A stretch of DNA of 64,000 bases from UBA3775 sp964584255 (GCA_964584255.1 CAZOZM010000001.1:124001-188000), one strand, 5' to 3'; numbered from the stretch's first letter, positions 43,124-52,872 are shown. Program-made: numbers and translations. The notes: generated by a model from the sequence alone, not told the origin.

Positions 43124-44344
43124 TTATAATGCTGCATTTTCTCCGGCAATATAACCTGAGGAAAATGCCCATTGAAGATTATATCCGCCACATGTTCCGT
43201 CAACATCAAGAATTTCACCGGTAAAATACAATCCCTTCAGTTTATAGGAATGAAAATTTGAATTTACTTCGGAAAGCGGGATGCCTCCTGATGTAACTTG
43301 TGCTTTATCAAATCCACATGTACCGATAATGTCGATTTGCAATTCCTTCATGCACAGAATAAGTTTATTGATATCGGAAGGTCGTAACACGGATGCTTTT
43401 TTATCCGGATTCAAACCGGCCTCTCTGATTATATAATTTAAGAGTTTAGAATTCATAAGACCTGTTAAAGTCTCAAATACTGTTTTACCCCCTGCATATG
43501 GAGAGAAGAACCTTCTTGAAAGAATACTGTATAATTCCTCATTGGTAAATTCTTCAAAAAGATCTATTTTAAGGAAAACCCTGCTGCCTATATTTTTACC
43601 ATAATATGTACTAAGCTGCATTACCGGAATTCCGCCAATATAATCCTTGTTGATGATTAACTCTCCATTTTCTTCCTTTACCAATTTTGTATCTGCATAC
43701 AAACCGACCCCGGCTTTAAATCTTACTCCGGATATTTTAGAAAGGTTTTTATCTTTATACAAAAGACCTGTCAATGCAGGATACATTTCGGTAAAAGAAT
43801 GACCTAATCGCTTTATTACAGGATACAGATTTCCATCGCTTCCCATATTAGGAGCAGCCAATCCTCCTACAGAAATAATAAGTGCATCACAAAGATATGT
43901 TGATTGAGAGCCAATACATAAGTATCCGTTGTTATTCTTTCTTATATCAACAATTCTCTCATCGAGGATTACTTTTACTTTTAGTCTCTTTAACTCATAG
44001 GAAAAAATTTCCGTTACAGACGAAGCCTGCTCAGATGCCGGATATAAATACCCATTAATATCTCTGGGAAGCATGCCCAGTTCAGAAAAAAACACTGTCA
44101 GTCGGTCCGTTCCGAATCTATCCAAGGTTTTGTCTATCAAATGTGCTTTATCTTCTTTAGTTCTGAAGAAATCGGAAGACATGTTTAAATTGCTATAGTT
44201 GCATCTTCCGTTACCGGTAGCGCATATCTTTCTTCCAATCTTTGAATTACTGTCAATAAGGGTTACGTTGCATCCGTTTCTTGCAGCCGTAACAGCTGCC
44301 ATTAATCCTGATGCGCCGGCACCTATTACAATTATATTCTTCAA
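43124..44344 (-). CDS. BaiN/HI0933-family flavoprotein
   Basis: A 406-residue NAD(P)/FAD-dependent oxidoreductase of the BaiN/HI0933 group. The N-terminal Rossmann motif is GAGASGLMAAVTAARNG, followed by GRKICATGNGRCNYSN, and the C-terminal motif ILDVDGTCGGYNLQWAFSSG identifies the family. The TTG at 44344 is chosen because GGAGGAG lies just upstream; the in-frame ATG at 44374 has no SD and overlaps the preceding gene. Only 20 bases separate it from the downstream flavoprotein gene. Confidence 0.88.
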   Translation of the reverse strand: MKNIIVIGAGASGLMAAVTAARNGCNVTLIDSNSKIGRKICATGNGRCNYSNLNMSSDFFRTKEDKAHLIDKTLDRFGTDRLTVFFSELGMLPRDINGYLYPASEQASSVTEIFSYELKRLKVKVILDERIVDIRKNNNGYLCIGSQSTYLCDALIISVGGLAAPNMGSDGNLYPVIKRLGHSFTEMYPALTGLLYKDKNLSKISGVRFKAGVGLYADTKLVKEENGELIINKDYIGGIPVMQLSTYYGKNIGSRVFLKIDLFEEFTNEELYSILSRRFFSPYAGGKTVFETLTGLMNSKLLNYIIREAGLNPDKKASVLRPSDINKLILCMKELQIDIIGTCGFDKAQVTSGGIPLSEVNSNFHSYKLKGLYFTGEILDVDGTCGGYNLQWAFSSGYIAGENAAL

Positions 44345-44370
44345 GTTACTCCTCCTGCGTTTATTCAAAC

Positions 44371-44778
44371 TCAACTGACAAATGATTCCAACAACTGGAA
44401 TGCCTGTTCAACGGAATCAATTTCTATTCCTTCTTTCAGTATTGTAATATCATCAGCTTCCATACCTTCACAATAGAAATCAGTTGTATAAACTGTATTT
44501 CCTTCCGCATCGGATATTTTAATCTGATTATCCAAAAGTTTAATCATAAAATGTGAAGGCGGATCTGTTTTTGACTCCGTTTTACCGGAAGTACTTATCG
44601 GATACAGATTATCATCTGACAGCCTGTCCAAAATACTTATTTCAGAACTTTCCTGTTTATACAAATCTGAAATTCTGTTCTTTTCATTTTTATATATCTT
44701 TGAAAAAATGACAAAACAGGCCGTTACCGTAATTATAATGATAAGGGACGAAAGTAAAATGTATAAATATTTTTTCAT
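44371..44778 (-). CDS. Small membrane-anchored protein with BofC-like C-terminal domain
   Basis: A 135-residue protein with an N-terminal membrane helix (residues 5-26) and a short C-terminal domain FMIKLLDNQIKISDAEGN...ILKEGIEIDSVEQAFQLLESF that resembles the BofC C-terminal domain, a module of about 60 residues common in Clostridia. GAGGT precedes the ATG at 44778; an ATG two codons upstream lies too near. Function is not known; in Bacillus BofC inhibits SpoIVB. The identification is from pattern only. It is upstream of the BaiN gene by 26 bases. Confidence 0.6.
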   Translation of the reverse strand: MKKYLYILLSSLIIIITVTACFVIFSKIYKNEKNRISDLYKQESSEISILDRLSDDNLYPISTSGKTESKTDPPSHFMIKLLDNQIKISDAEGNTVYTTDFYCEGMEADDITILKEGIEIDSVEQAFQLLESFVS

Positions 44779-44936
44779 GTACATACCTCAATATGAATTT
44801 ATGATATCAGTATGTCCATTTTAAAAATTTTTATGCATTACTCCCGGTCCGGTTTAAAACTTATCTATCCGGTTTTATATCTTTTCCATGTATATCATTC
44901 CATTGATTACCCATGCCTGCTGAAAATCAGTTTATC

Positions 44937-46556
44937 TTACAGAATATGAATCTTTTTAAATATTCTGACCATAAGAGTTCCCTTAGGCATATCCTTAAGC
45001 TCGCTTTCCGTCAAGCCTTTAAGTTTTATCAGAAGTATAAAATATACCGGAATGCAGACAAAGATTGATAGTACTGTTGCAACAGAATTTCCCAACACAT
45101 GAATCAATCGGTATACAAGCACACCTATAATTCCCATAATTATCGATGAAATAAAAGGAATGATAAATGTCTTTTTTACTTCCTGACGATAATCAATCAG
45201 TTTTCCTATCGATATCCAGTTCAATACACAGACAACAAGAGGAAAAATGATGTTACAGATGACCAAGGCATAAACATTTAAATCCGTAAATAACAAAAGC
45301 ATACAGAGTAATGGTATGTGGATAAGTAACGAAACTGCTGAATGAATTACAGGGAGACGCATTCTGTTAATTCCCTGCAGTATTCCATTGGTTACAGTGG
45401 ACAGTGCGAAAAACACAACACATATACCACCCAGTCGCATTACATTTGCCGTAACATCCGAACCGTCTCCAAACAATAAAAGCATTATAGGACGCGCAAA
45501 AAAACTAAGTCCCACCGCACAAGGAAAGGCAATAATCATATTGAACTTTACAACAGATGCGATTTTAACCTTCATACTCTCTATCCGGCCTCTTGAATAT
45601 TCTGTTATAAGTGAAGGAACAACAGCAGTACCCATGGCACTTGCAACTGCAACAGGTACATTTGACAGCGTTCTGTACTTATTTGAATATACACTCCATA
45701 AAGAACTTCTTATCTCATCGTCAAAACCTTTTGAGGCCATAATTCTGTTATAAAATACACTGTCAACCGTTCCTGATATCTGATAAATCGTCTGACTGAT
45801 TATAACCGGTAAAGCAGTTGCCAAAAGTACCTTTAAAATTGAAGATGTACTTTCCTTAAAGCTTACTTCTTCATCTGTGATTCGTTGTTTTATCAGCGGT
45901 CTGTATATGAAATAAACTATAACCAGAACAACTAACGATGCTATTGCTCCGGACAAAGTTCCCAAAGTTCCGCCTGCAGCACCATATGCTTCGGCATTCG
46001 ATTTGTAACTGAAATGCTTTAACATAAAGTATGATGCAATTATACTGACAAGCGCATTTACAATCTGTTCTATTACCTGCGAAATCGCTGTAGGAACCAT
46101 GTTGTTAAATCCCTGAAAATAGCCCCTTATTACACCCATTACCGAAAAAACGAAAATAGTTGGTGCAAGAACTCTCAAAGGTATGGCAACATTTGGATTT
46201 TTTATCAGCAGAGAATATGCATCCGATAAAAGATATACTATAACAGTTGCAATAAAACCTACTATTGAAGAAAAAACAAGAGTCGTTTTAAAAACCTTAT
46301 GGCTGTTAAAATACTCTTCTTTTCCGACTCTTGCCGCAACAAGCTTTGAAACGGACAGCGGTATACTATAGGAAGACAGAATTAAAGCAAGGTTATATAT
46401 TTCAAAAGCATAGCTGTAATATCCCATTGCAGTATCACCGAGAATTCGCGTCATTGGAATTCTATATATCAGTCCGATAAAGCGTACGACTATAGATGCA
46501 ACAGCAAGAATAGAACCCTGAACAAGAAAGTTTTTCTTTAAATTTTCTTTACTCAT
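44937..46556 (-). CDS. MurJ/SpoVB-type oligosaccharide flippase
   Basis: A 539-residue MOP-superfamily membrane protein with about 14 helices. The start KKNFLVQGSILAVASIVVRFIGLIYRIPM (cited as IVVRFIGLIYRIPMTRILG) is typical of SpoVB/YtgP/MurJ proteins that translocate lipid-linked cell-wall precursors. It starts within the end of ybeY (8-base overlap), so it is coupled to it. A clear SpoVB versus YtgP/MurJ assignment needs phylogeny. Confidence 0.88.
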   Translation of the reverse strand: MSKENLKKNFLVQGSILAVASIVVRFIGLIYRIPMTRILGDTAMGYYSYAFEIYNLALILSSYSIPLSVSKLVAARVGKEEYFNSHKVFKTTLVFSSIVGFIATVIVYLLSDAYSLLIKNPNVAIPLRVLAPTIFVFSVMGVIRGYFQGFNNMVPTAISQVIEQIVNALVSIIASYFMLKHFSYKSNAEAYGAAGGTLGTLSGAIASLVVLVIVYFIYRPLIKQRITDEEVSFKESTSSILKVLLATALPVIISQTIYQISGTVDSVFYNRIMASKGFDDEIRSSLWSVYSNKYRTLSNVPVAVASAMGTAVVPSLITEYSRGRIESMKVKIASVVKFNMIIAFPCAVGLSFFARPIMLLLFGDGSDVTANVMRLGGICVVFFALSTVTNGILQGINRMRLPVIHSAVSLLIHIPLLCMLLLFTDLNVYALVICNIIFPLVVCVLNWISIGKLIDYRQEVKKTFIIPFISSIIMGIIGVLVYRLIHVLGNSVATVLSIFVCIPVYFILLIKLKGLTESELKDMPKGTLMVRIFKKIHIL

Positions 46557-47055
46557 AATCCCTTGTTATATTTATCCCTTCAAGTATTTTATTTTGCATG
46601 TCTTCCATTACTTTTCTTTCATCATCGTCAATATGATCATAACCGAAAAGATGAAGCACGCTATGTGTTAAAAGGAATGCAATTTCCCTTATGATTGAAT
46701 GATTGTACTCTTCAGACTGACTTTTAGCTGTTTCAAGGCTTATAACAACATCACCAATTAACAGTTCGCCGCTTTCAAAATCAAAAAGTGTGATATCGTT
46801 TTCGTCAATGAAATCAAAGCATCCCGGCTTATCATATTCGAGCATTGGAAATGACAGAACATCTGTCGCCTTATCAATGTCTCTTGTTTCTCTGTTGATT
46901 TCATGAATCCCCTCATTATCGGTAAGTAAAACATTCACCGATAGCTCATACGGACAATTAACATAATCAGCAGCTGCATTAACCACCTTTTCAAACAGAG
47001 GCTGATATTCTATCTCATTGAGCAGGTCAGTTTCTTTTTCAATTAATATTGTCAT
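46549..47055 (-). CDS. ybeY: Endoribonuclease YbeY
   Basis: A 168-residue metal-dependent RNase that matures 16S rRNA 3' ends. The zinc site HSVLHLFGYDH is at about residues 131-141, preceded by TRDIDKATDVLSFPM. The ATG overlaps the phoH stop by four bases; GGAGA lies upstream. The phoH-ybeY pair is conserved in Bacillota. Confidence 0.95.
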   Translation of the reverse strand: MTILIEKETDLLNEIEYQPLFEKVVNAAADYVNCPYELSVNVLLTDNEGIHEINRETRDIDKATDVLSFPMLEYDKPGCFDFIDENDITLFDFESGELLIGDVVISLETAKSQSEEYNHSIIREIAFLLTHSVLHLFGYDHIDDDERKVMEDMQNKILEGINITRDYE

Positions 47056-48110
47056 TTGCTTTCTCCGGTATTCCTTCTTATATTTTTCGAAGGGTAATTT
47101 TTTTCATAAGACTTATCATGATTACGATTGTTCTTTGTCGGTTTTGAGTTTTTATCTGCAAACCGGGCTTCGTAATCATCATAGGCCTGTACAATTTTCT
47201 GAACAAGAGGATGTCTTACAACATCCTTACTTGTAAGTTTTACAACTCCAATTTCATCAATATCGGCAAGAACTTTAAGTGCAACTTCTAACCCGGATGT
47301 CTGCCCCTCCAAAAGATCCTTTTGTGTGAGGTCACCGGTAATAACAACTTTTGAACCCAAACCTATTCTTGTCAGAAACATCTTCATCTGTGCCGGTGTT
47401 GTATTCTGGGCCTCATCCAAAATAATGAATGCATTATCCAGAGTACGTCCACGCATATAAGCCAAAGGAGCAACTTCAATTAATCCCTTTTCGGAATTTT
47501 TTTGAAAAGAATCTGCTCCCATAATCTGATACAATGCATCGTATAACGGCCTTAAATAGGGATCGATCTTACTCTGAAGATCACCCGGTAAAAAACCAAG
47601 TTTCTCGCCTGCTTCTATGGCCGGTCTCGTCAGGATGATTCTGTTTACCTCGTCATTTTTAAAGGCTGTTATGGCAGCCGCCATGGCAAGATATGTTTTA
47701 CCCGTTCCTGCCGGGCCTACTCCGAATACAATCATTTTTTCTCTGATGTTATCAATGTAGTTTTTCTGACCGAGTGTCTTTGGTTTTAGAGGTTTCCCGG
47801 TTATCGTATGACATATAAGATCCTTATCTATTTCAACAATACTCCCGGAATCTCCGGTGGCCAAAAGAGAAAGGCTGTAATTAACATTTTGAGTTGTAAT
47901 TGAATTACCTCTCTTTGATAATTCATACAGGCTCTTAATACATTCCCTGGCATTTTTAACAGGACCTTCTTCACCTATTATCTTCAACTCATTTTCTCTC
48001 TGAATTAAAGTAACATGTAGTGATTTTTCAATAATCTTGGCATGTGCATCATAATCACCCAGTATATTACTTAAATGAGAAGAAGTAATATCGGTTATTG
48101 ATTCAATCAT
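47052..48110 (-). CDS. phoH: PhoH-family ATPase
   Basis: A 352-residue P-loop ATPase that partners YbeY in RNA metabolism. Walker A GPAGTGKT, and the DEAQNTTPAQMKMFLTRIG region containing Walker B, identify it. An N-terminal KH-like domain covers residues 1-90, and the C-terminal tail is basic (KPTKNNRNHDKSYEKN). GGGAGG precedes the ATG at 48110; a longer frame to 48143 would overlap yqfD. Confidence 0.94.
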   Translation of the reverse strand: MIESITDITSSHLSNILGDYDAHAKIIEKSLHVTLIQRENELKIIGEEGPVKNARECIKSLYELSKRGNSITTQNVNYSLSLLATGDSGSIVEIDKDLICHTITGKPLKPKTLGQKNYIDNIREKMIVFGVGPAGTGKTYLAMAAAITAFKNDEVNRIILTRPAIEAGEKLGFLPGDLQSKIDPYLRPLYDALYQIMGADSFQKNSEKGLIEVAPLAYMRGRTLDNAFIILDEAQNTTPAQMKMFLTRIGLGSKVVITGDLTQKDLLEGQTSGLEVALKVLADIDEIGVVKLTSKDVVRHPLVQKIVQAYDDYEARFADKNSKPTKNNRNHDKSYEKNYPSKNIRRNTGESK

Positions 48111-48126
48111 ATAAGCCTCCCGTACT

Positions 48127-49287
48127 TTAGTTTTTTTCTCCAACCGTTCCCCTTAAATCAAGCCGTAGCATTCCATCTACTCTGTCGGGACCGCATTCAT
48201 ATATCAGCTCACTGTTTAGAATCTGCACTCCATCTTTTATATATGAAGTCATAATTTCATTTGCAGAAGAGCTCAATATTTCCTTTGCTTCGTCAGGCGT
48301 TATTATATCTGTTTCATACTCATACTCCAGATAGTAACTTCTCTGAATATCCAATTTCAAAAAGTTCAATCCGAATAGATTTAACGCTATAGTTCTTTTT
48401 ATTATATCACAATCAGTGTTTGAAATACTAGGTTCATATGAAAAAAGTTTGTTTTTTCCAAAGTTTACACCAAGACCTCTTTTACCTGCTCCAACATAAA
48501 CCTTTGTATCAGTTTTCAAGCTCTGTGATAATGGAATATCCAAACTGTATTCCACTACTGCATAACCATCTGGCACAACATCCCTTGATGCGACAACTTC
48601 ATCATATGTATTTTTTATATCAATATGCCCATCAATTATAACATCTCCGGGTTTTATAACATCCCCTTTCTTAACCGCTGCAGTTCCTTCTCTGACATAA
48701 ACCTCCGTCACGACACCATATATGTTTGAAATATAGGTCTGACTAAGAAAGTCATCATCATATTCTTCATCAATCTCTATATACAAATCATTTCCCTTAT
48801 AGTAGAAGCTGCACCATTTTACATATTTGTTGTCATTTAGGAAATCTTCAGACAATTTTGCATAGTCAATTTTATCTAACTCTGACAAATTTAGTATATC
48901 TTTCTTCTCAAGATAGCTTTCAATATATTCTGTTGAGTAGTAACTGTTTCCATCTGTTTTAATATTTAAAAGACGACTGTTCAGAAAAGAAAAGACAACT
49001 GTAATTATACATAAAAGTACAAGGCTTCTTTTATGATGCAGTATCCAATAGATATATGACACTACACCTCTTACATCCTCTATATTGATATCCGCATCTA
49101 TGCTGCGACTGTATTTTTTCAGCCTGTAGTAACCGAAAACATCTATATCTGCATAACAAACATTGTTTTCATTGTTAAGATTTTTTATATTCAGTTTATT
49201 GTTCAAACAAAACCTGATTTGTCTGGGTGCTTTTTTCCCGTTTAGATTTATACGAAGTGAGCCGATAAGAAAAGCTAATCTGTTCAA
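48127..49287 (-). CDS. yqfD: Sporulation-associated membrane protein YqfD
   Basis: A 386-residue protein with one N-terminal region, a membrane helix near residue 95-115 (SLVLLCIITVVFSFLNSRLL) and a long extracytoplasmic part with conserved GAGKRGLGVNFG. In Bacillus it is under sporulation control and sits between yqfC and phoH, as here. It overlaps yqfC by four bases. Confidence 0.9.
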   Translation of the reverse strand: MNRLAFLIGSLRINLNGKKAPRQIRFCLNNKLNIKNLNNENNVCYADIDVFGYYRLKKYSRSIDADINIEDVRGVVSYIYWILHHKRSLVLLCIITVVFSFLNSRLLNIKTDGNSYYSTEYIESYLEKKDILNLSELDKIDYAKLSEDFLNDNKYVKWCSFYYKGNDLYIEIDEEYDDDFLSQTYISNIYGVVTEVYVREGTAAVKKGDVIKPGDVIIDGHIDIKNTYDEVVASRDVVPDGYAVVEYSLDIPLSQSLKTDTKVYVGAGKRGLGVNFGKNKLFSYEPSISNTDCDIIKRTIALNLFGLNFLKLDIQRSYYLEYEYETDIITPDEAKEILSSSANEIMTSYIKDGVQILNSELIYECGPDRVDGMLRLDLRGTVGEKN

Positions 49288-49646
49288 TTATATTCCTTTA
49301 CATACTCTATTCTTTTTATAATTCCGCTTATAATCAGCTCATCCTCCGTGTAGCATTTAATACACAGGCCACACCCGGATATACATACAATACAGGATGA
49401 ACAAAGCAATTCTATTTTTTCATTTCCATAGCTTTTAACTTTTCCGTAGTTTTCCGCCCGAAGTTCGCATGCATTTATTATCGTAATGATCAGACCGCAT
49501 TTTAGTACATTGTCACGGAATTCATAGTTACATCCTATCCTTTGTGAACGCCTGTTTCTATGCCTGTTCCAACGTCTGCATTCACCATTTAATTCGGATT
49601 TTATCTCCTCCAAATTTCTTTTAAATACGCTCTGACTTCTTTTCAT
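49284..49646 (-). CDS. yqfC: YqfC-like protein with a cysteine cluster
   Basis: A 120-residue YabP/YqfC-family protein; the C-terminal TEDELIISGIIKRIEY matches the family. The frame is unusual in having 10 cysteines, six of them in a 17-residue stretch (Cys82, 85, 88, 92, 95, 98) with spacing 3-3-4-3-3. Standard YqfC has ordinary hydrophobic or small residues there. The N-terminus is arginine-rich. No SD precedes the ATG, so translation may depend on readthrough from rpsU. Probably part of the YqfC-YqfD pair. Confidence 0.75.
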   Translation of the reverse strand: MKRSQSVFKRNLEEIKSELNGECRRWNRHRNRRSQRIGCNYEFRDNVLKCGLIITIINACELRAENYGKVKSYGNEKIELLCSSCIVCISGCGLCIKCYTEDELIISGIIKRIEYVKEYN

Positions 49647-49667
49647 GACTTTTTATTTTATAATATG

Positions 49668-49697
49668 AAAAAAAGCTGCCAAAAATGACAGCTTTTT
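49668..49697 (-). terminator. Intrinsic terminator after rpsU
   Basis: On the minus strand AAAAAGCTG and CAGCTTTTTTT close an inverted repeat, with T residues at the 3' end. It lies between rpsU and yqfC; readthrough would be needed for yqfC-phoH transcription unless a weak promoter exists. Confidence 0.75.
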
Positions 49698-49711
49698 ACT
49701 AGTAATTCGTA

Positions 49712-49888
49712 TTATTTAAATTTTCTCTTACGAGCAGCCTCAGACTTCTTTTTACGTCTGACACTTGGCTTTTCATAATGCTCTCTTTTACGAATCTCCT
49801 GCTGGATACCAGCCTTAGCGCAATTTCTCTTAAAACGACGAAGTGCACTATCTAATGATTCGTTTTCCTTAACGATAACATTTGACAT
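49712..49888 (-). CDS. rpsU: 30S ribosomal protein S21
   Basis: A 58-residue basic protein, MSNVIVKENESLDSALRRFK at the start and ending KSEAARKRKFK. It matches bacterial S21 (rpsU). The frame is complete from ATG at 49888 to TAA, with GGGGG at the SD position. It is short and easily missed by ORF tools. It has its own promoter and terminator. Confidence 0.97.
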   Translation of the reverse strand: MSNVIVKENESLDSALRRFKRNCAKAGIQQEIRKREHYEKPSVRRKKKSEAARKRKFK

Positions 49889-49960
49889 TCTTCACAACCC
49901 CCTTCCAATCGTGGAATAGGTAAAACTACCGAAATTTTGCATTTACTCATGCACTGTTGT

Positions 49961-49990
49961 ATTATACTACACCGGTAGCGAATAAGTCAA
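49961..49990 (-). promoter_or_regulatory. Promoter for rpsU
   Basis: On the minus strand TTGACT (49985-49990) and a perfect TATAAT (49961-49966) are 18 bp apart, about 70 bases upstream of the start codon. Confidence 0.8.
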
Positions 49991-50054
49991 CAGTTATTCG
50001 GAAATTTTTAACACTAAATTAACGTTTTATCAAATTTAAGTTCAATTTCCTTTT

Positions 50055-52694
50055 TTATGAAAGCTGTGAACTTAAAACTTCTGATGCTTTTGCCAATGCT
50101 TCTTCTATTCCTGCCGGATTCTTTCCTCCTGCCTGAGCCATGTTAGGACGACCACCACCGCCGCCGCCAACAATCGAAGAAATCTCCTTAATAAGATTTC
50201 CGGCATGAGCCCCCTTCTTTACTGCTGCATCAGTAGCCATTGATACAAGATTTACCTTTCCTTCTACTGTTGAAACAAGAAGAATTGCACAGTCTCCAAG
50301 ACTATCTTTAAGCTTATCGCCAAGAGTTCTCAAAGAATTCATGTCTGATTCTCCGATATTTGCAGTCAATACCTTAATTCCGTTAACTTCGATTGCTGAA
50401 TTAAGTATATCTCCGGCCGAAGCTGCCGCAATCTTTGATTTAAGCTTTTCATTTTCAGACTGTAAAGCTTTTATTTCGTCATGAAGTCCGGCAATTTTCT
50501 TTGAAAGACCGTCTATATCACATTTTGCAATCTTAGCTGCCTCGGCAAGTTTCTTTTCAAGTGCATTAAAGTATTCAAATACATTATCACCTGTAATGGC
50601 CTCAATTCTTCTGACACCGGCGGCAATTCCCGACTCTGAAAGAATCTTGAAGAAACCTATGCTTGAAGTATTTTTAACATGTGTTCCACCACAGAATTCA
50701 ATACTGAAATCAGCAATATTGACAACTCTTACCGTTTCACCGTACTTCTCACCGAAAAGTGCCATTGCTCCTGTTTTTCTTGCCTCATCAATAGACATTA
50801 TCTTTGTAACAACTTCAAGACCTTCAGCAATCTTTTCATTTACAATCTTTTCAACTTCCGCAATTTCTTCCGAGGTCATTGCCTGGAAATGAGAGAAGTC
50901 AAATCTTAGTCTGTCATCTGAAACAAATGAACCATGCTGTTCTACATGTTCACCAAGAACAATTCTTAAAGCTTTCTGTAAAAGATGGGTCGCTGTGTGA
51001 TTTTTACATGAAGCTGCTCTTACATTAGCATCTGCACACAGTTTTACTTTATCATTAATCTCGAAGCTTCCGGATGTAACGACACCGACATGTCCTACTC
51101 GTCCACCTTTAAGCTTGATTACATCTTTTATTTCAAATGAAGCATCGCCCTTTGTAATAACACCCTTATCGGCATTCTGTCCGCCCATGGTAGCATAAAA
51201 CGGAGTTTCATTTACAATGATGGTTCCGGTCTGACCCATTGTAAGCTCATTAACCAATTCTGTTTCAGTTGTCAGAACAGTTATAACGGATTCTGCTTCA
51301 AGCGATTCATATCCGACAAATTCTGATGTTATTGAAGTATCAATTTCATCATATACGGTAGCATCAGCTCCCATATAATTTGTTGTTTTTCTTGCATTTC
51401 TTGCCGTGATTCTCTGGTTTTCCATTGCTGCTTTGAACCCTTCTTCATCAACCGCAATACCCTTATCAGAGAGTATTTCTGTTGTAAGATCAATAGGGAA
51501 TCCATATGTATCATAAAGCTTAAAAGCATCTTCACCTGAAAGAACCTTTTTATCAGACTTTAAAATCTGCTCTTCAAGTTCTGAAAGAATGTTCAGCCCC
51601 TGATCAATTGTTTTGTTGAACTTTTCTTCTTCCATGGTAAGAACATTAAGGATATGAGCTTTTTTCTCCTCAAGTTCAGGATAACCGTCTTTGGATTCAT
51701 CAATTACGGTCTGTGCAAGTTTTGCAAGGAACAAACCGTCAATTCCAAGAAGTCTGCCGTGTCTTGCAGCTCTTCTTAAAAGTCTTCTCATTACATATCC
51801 GCGGCCTTCATTAGATGGAAGGATTCCGTCACTTGCCATAAATGTAACTGAACGTATATGATCAGTGATTAATCTGATTGATATGTCTTTTTTGTCATCT
51901 GTTTTGTATTCGGCATTACAGAGATTACATACAGCATCACGGATTGCCTTCATTGTATCAATATCAAATACAGAGTCAACATCCTGACATACAACAGCCA
52001 AACGCTCAAGCCCCATACCGGTATCGATATTTTTATTCGCAAGTTCTGTATAACCACCATGTCCGTCGCCGTCAAACTGAGTAAATACATTGTTCCAGAC
52101 TTCCATAAATCTGTCGCATTCACAACCCACCTTACAATCAGGCTTTCCACATCCGTATTTTTCACCTCTGTCGTAGTAAATTTCAGAACATGGACCACAT
52201 GGACCTGCACCATGTTCCCAGAAGTTATCTTCTTTTCCAAATCTGAATATTCTTTCAGCAGGAATTCCTTCCTGTTTATTCCATATTTCAAAGGCCTCAT
52301 CATCATCAAGATAAATGGATGGATAAAGTCTGTTTTCATCGAGACCTATAACTTTTGTAAGGAACTCCCATGACCAGCTTATCGCCTCTTTTTTGAAGTA
52401 GTCACCAAACGAAAAATTTCCGAGCATTTCAAAGAAAGTAAGGTGTCTTGCAGTTTTTCCAACATTCTCAATATCACCGGTTCTGATGCACTTCTGACAG
52501 GTTGTAACTCTTTTTCTTGGAGGAATCTCCTGCCCGGTAAAATAAGGCTTTAAAGGTGCCATACCGGCATTTATGAGCAAAAGACTCTTATCATTTTTCG
52601 GAACAAGTGAAAAGCTGTTCATTTTCAAATGGCCCTTGCTTTCGAAGAAATCCAGGTACATCCTTCTAAGCTCATTTTCTCCGTAGAATTTCAT
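50055..52694 (-). CDS. alaS: Alanyl-tRNA synthetase
   Basis: An 879-residue class II synthetase that charges tRNA-Ala. The aminoacylation domain starts with ELRRMYLDFFESKGHL and has the CxxxC zinc-type region GCGKPDCKVGCEC. The editing domain has HTATHLLQKALR and CGGTH motifs, and the C-Ala domain has IVGGGGGGRPNMAQAGG. Length and order are normal. SD GGAGG precedes the ATG. It follows the tRNA-Glu gene but a terminator separates them. No T-box is seen in its short leader. Confidence 0.97.
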   Translation of the reverse strand: MKFYGENELRRMYLDFFESKGHLKMNSFSLVPKNDKSLLLINAGMAPLKPYFTGQEIPPRKRVTTCQKCIRTGDIENVGKTARHLTFFEMLGNFSFGDYFKKEAISWSWEFLTKVIGLDENRLYPSIYLDDDEAFEIWNKQEGIPAERIFRFGKEDNFWEHGAGPCGPCSEIYYDRGEKYGCGKPDCKVGCECDRFMEVWNNVFTQFDGDGHGGYTELANKNIDTGMGLERLAVVCQDVDSVFDIDTMKAIRDAVCNLCNAEYKTDDKKDISIRLITDHIRSVTFMASDGILPSNEGRGYVMRRLLRRAARHGRLLGIDGLFLAKLAQTVIDESKDGYPELEEKKAHILNVLTMEEEKFNKTIDQGLNILSELEEQILKSDKKVLSGEDAFKLYDTYGFPIDLTTEILSDKGIAVDEEGFKAAMENQRITARNARKTTNYMGADATVYDEIDTSITSEFVGYESLEAESVITVLTTETELVNELTMGQTGTIIVNETPFYATMGGQNADKGVITKGDASFEIKDVIKLKGGRVGHVGVVTSGSFEINDKVKLCADANVRAASCKNHTATHLLQKALRIVLGEHVEQHGSFVSDDRLRFDFSHFQAMTSEEIAEVEKIVNEKIAEGLEVVTKIMSIDEARKTGAMALFGEKYGETVRVVNIADFSIEFCGGTHVKNTSSIGFFKILSESGIAAGVRRIEAITGDNVFEYFNALEKKLAEAAKIAKCDIDGLSKKIAGLHDEIKALQSENEKLKSKIAAASAGDILNSAIEVNGIKVLTANIGESDMNSLRTLGDKLKDSLGDCAILLVSTVEGKVNLVSMATDAAVKKGAHAGNLIKEISSIVGGGGGGRPNMAQAGGKNPAGIEEALAKASEVLSSQLS

Positions 52695-52744
52695 AGAAAC
52701 CTCCTAAGTATATATAAATATTGCTTCCTTTTGGGGAATAATTG

Positions 52745-52776
52745 AAAAAAAAACGGAAGCTATTAATAGCTTCCGT
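52745..52776 (-). terminator. Terminator after tRNA-Glu
   Basis: On the minus strand ACGGAAGCTATT pairs perfectly with AATAGCTTCCGT (52753-52776), followed by eight T. It ends the tRNA transcript before alaS. Confidence 0.92.
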
Positions 52777-52782
52777 ACCAAG

Positions 52783-52854
52783 CAGCTTGTAGGGGAATCG
52801 AACCCCTGTTTTCGCCGTGAGAGGGCGACGTCTTAGCCTCTTGACCAACAAGCC
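52783..52854 (-). tRNA. tRNA-Glu (anticodon CUC)
   Basis: The 72-base sequence on the minus strand folds as a cloverleaf: acceptor GGCTTGT with ACAAGCT (one G-U), D arm GGTCAAGAGGCTAAGAC, anticodon stem TCGCC/GGCGA with loop CTCTCAC, and T arm CAGGGGTTCGATTCCCCT. The anticodon CUC reads GAG. The overall sequence matches tRNA-Glu with discriminator G. The CCA end is not encoded. A promoter and a terminator flank it, so it is transcribed alone. Confidence 0.93.
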
Positions 52855-52872
52855 TTGCCTCAAACAAAAGGG

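Noticed and set aside
44785..44936. Spacer between the BofC-like gene and the flippase
   Set aside because: Searched by eye on both strands; AT-rich, with no convincing ORF, RNA fold or promoter to report.
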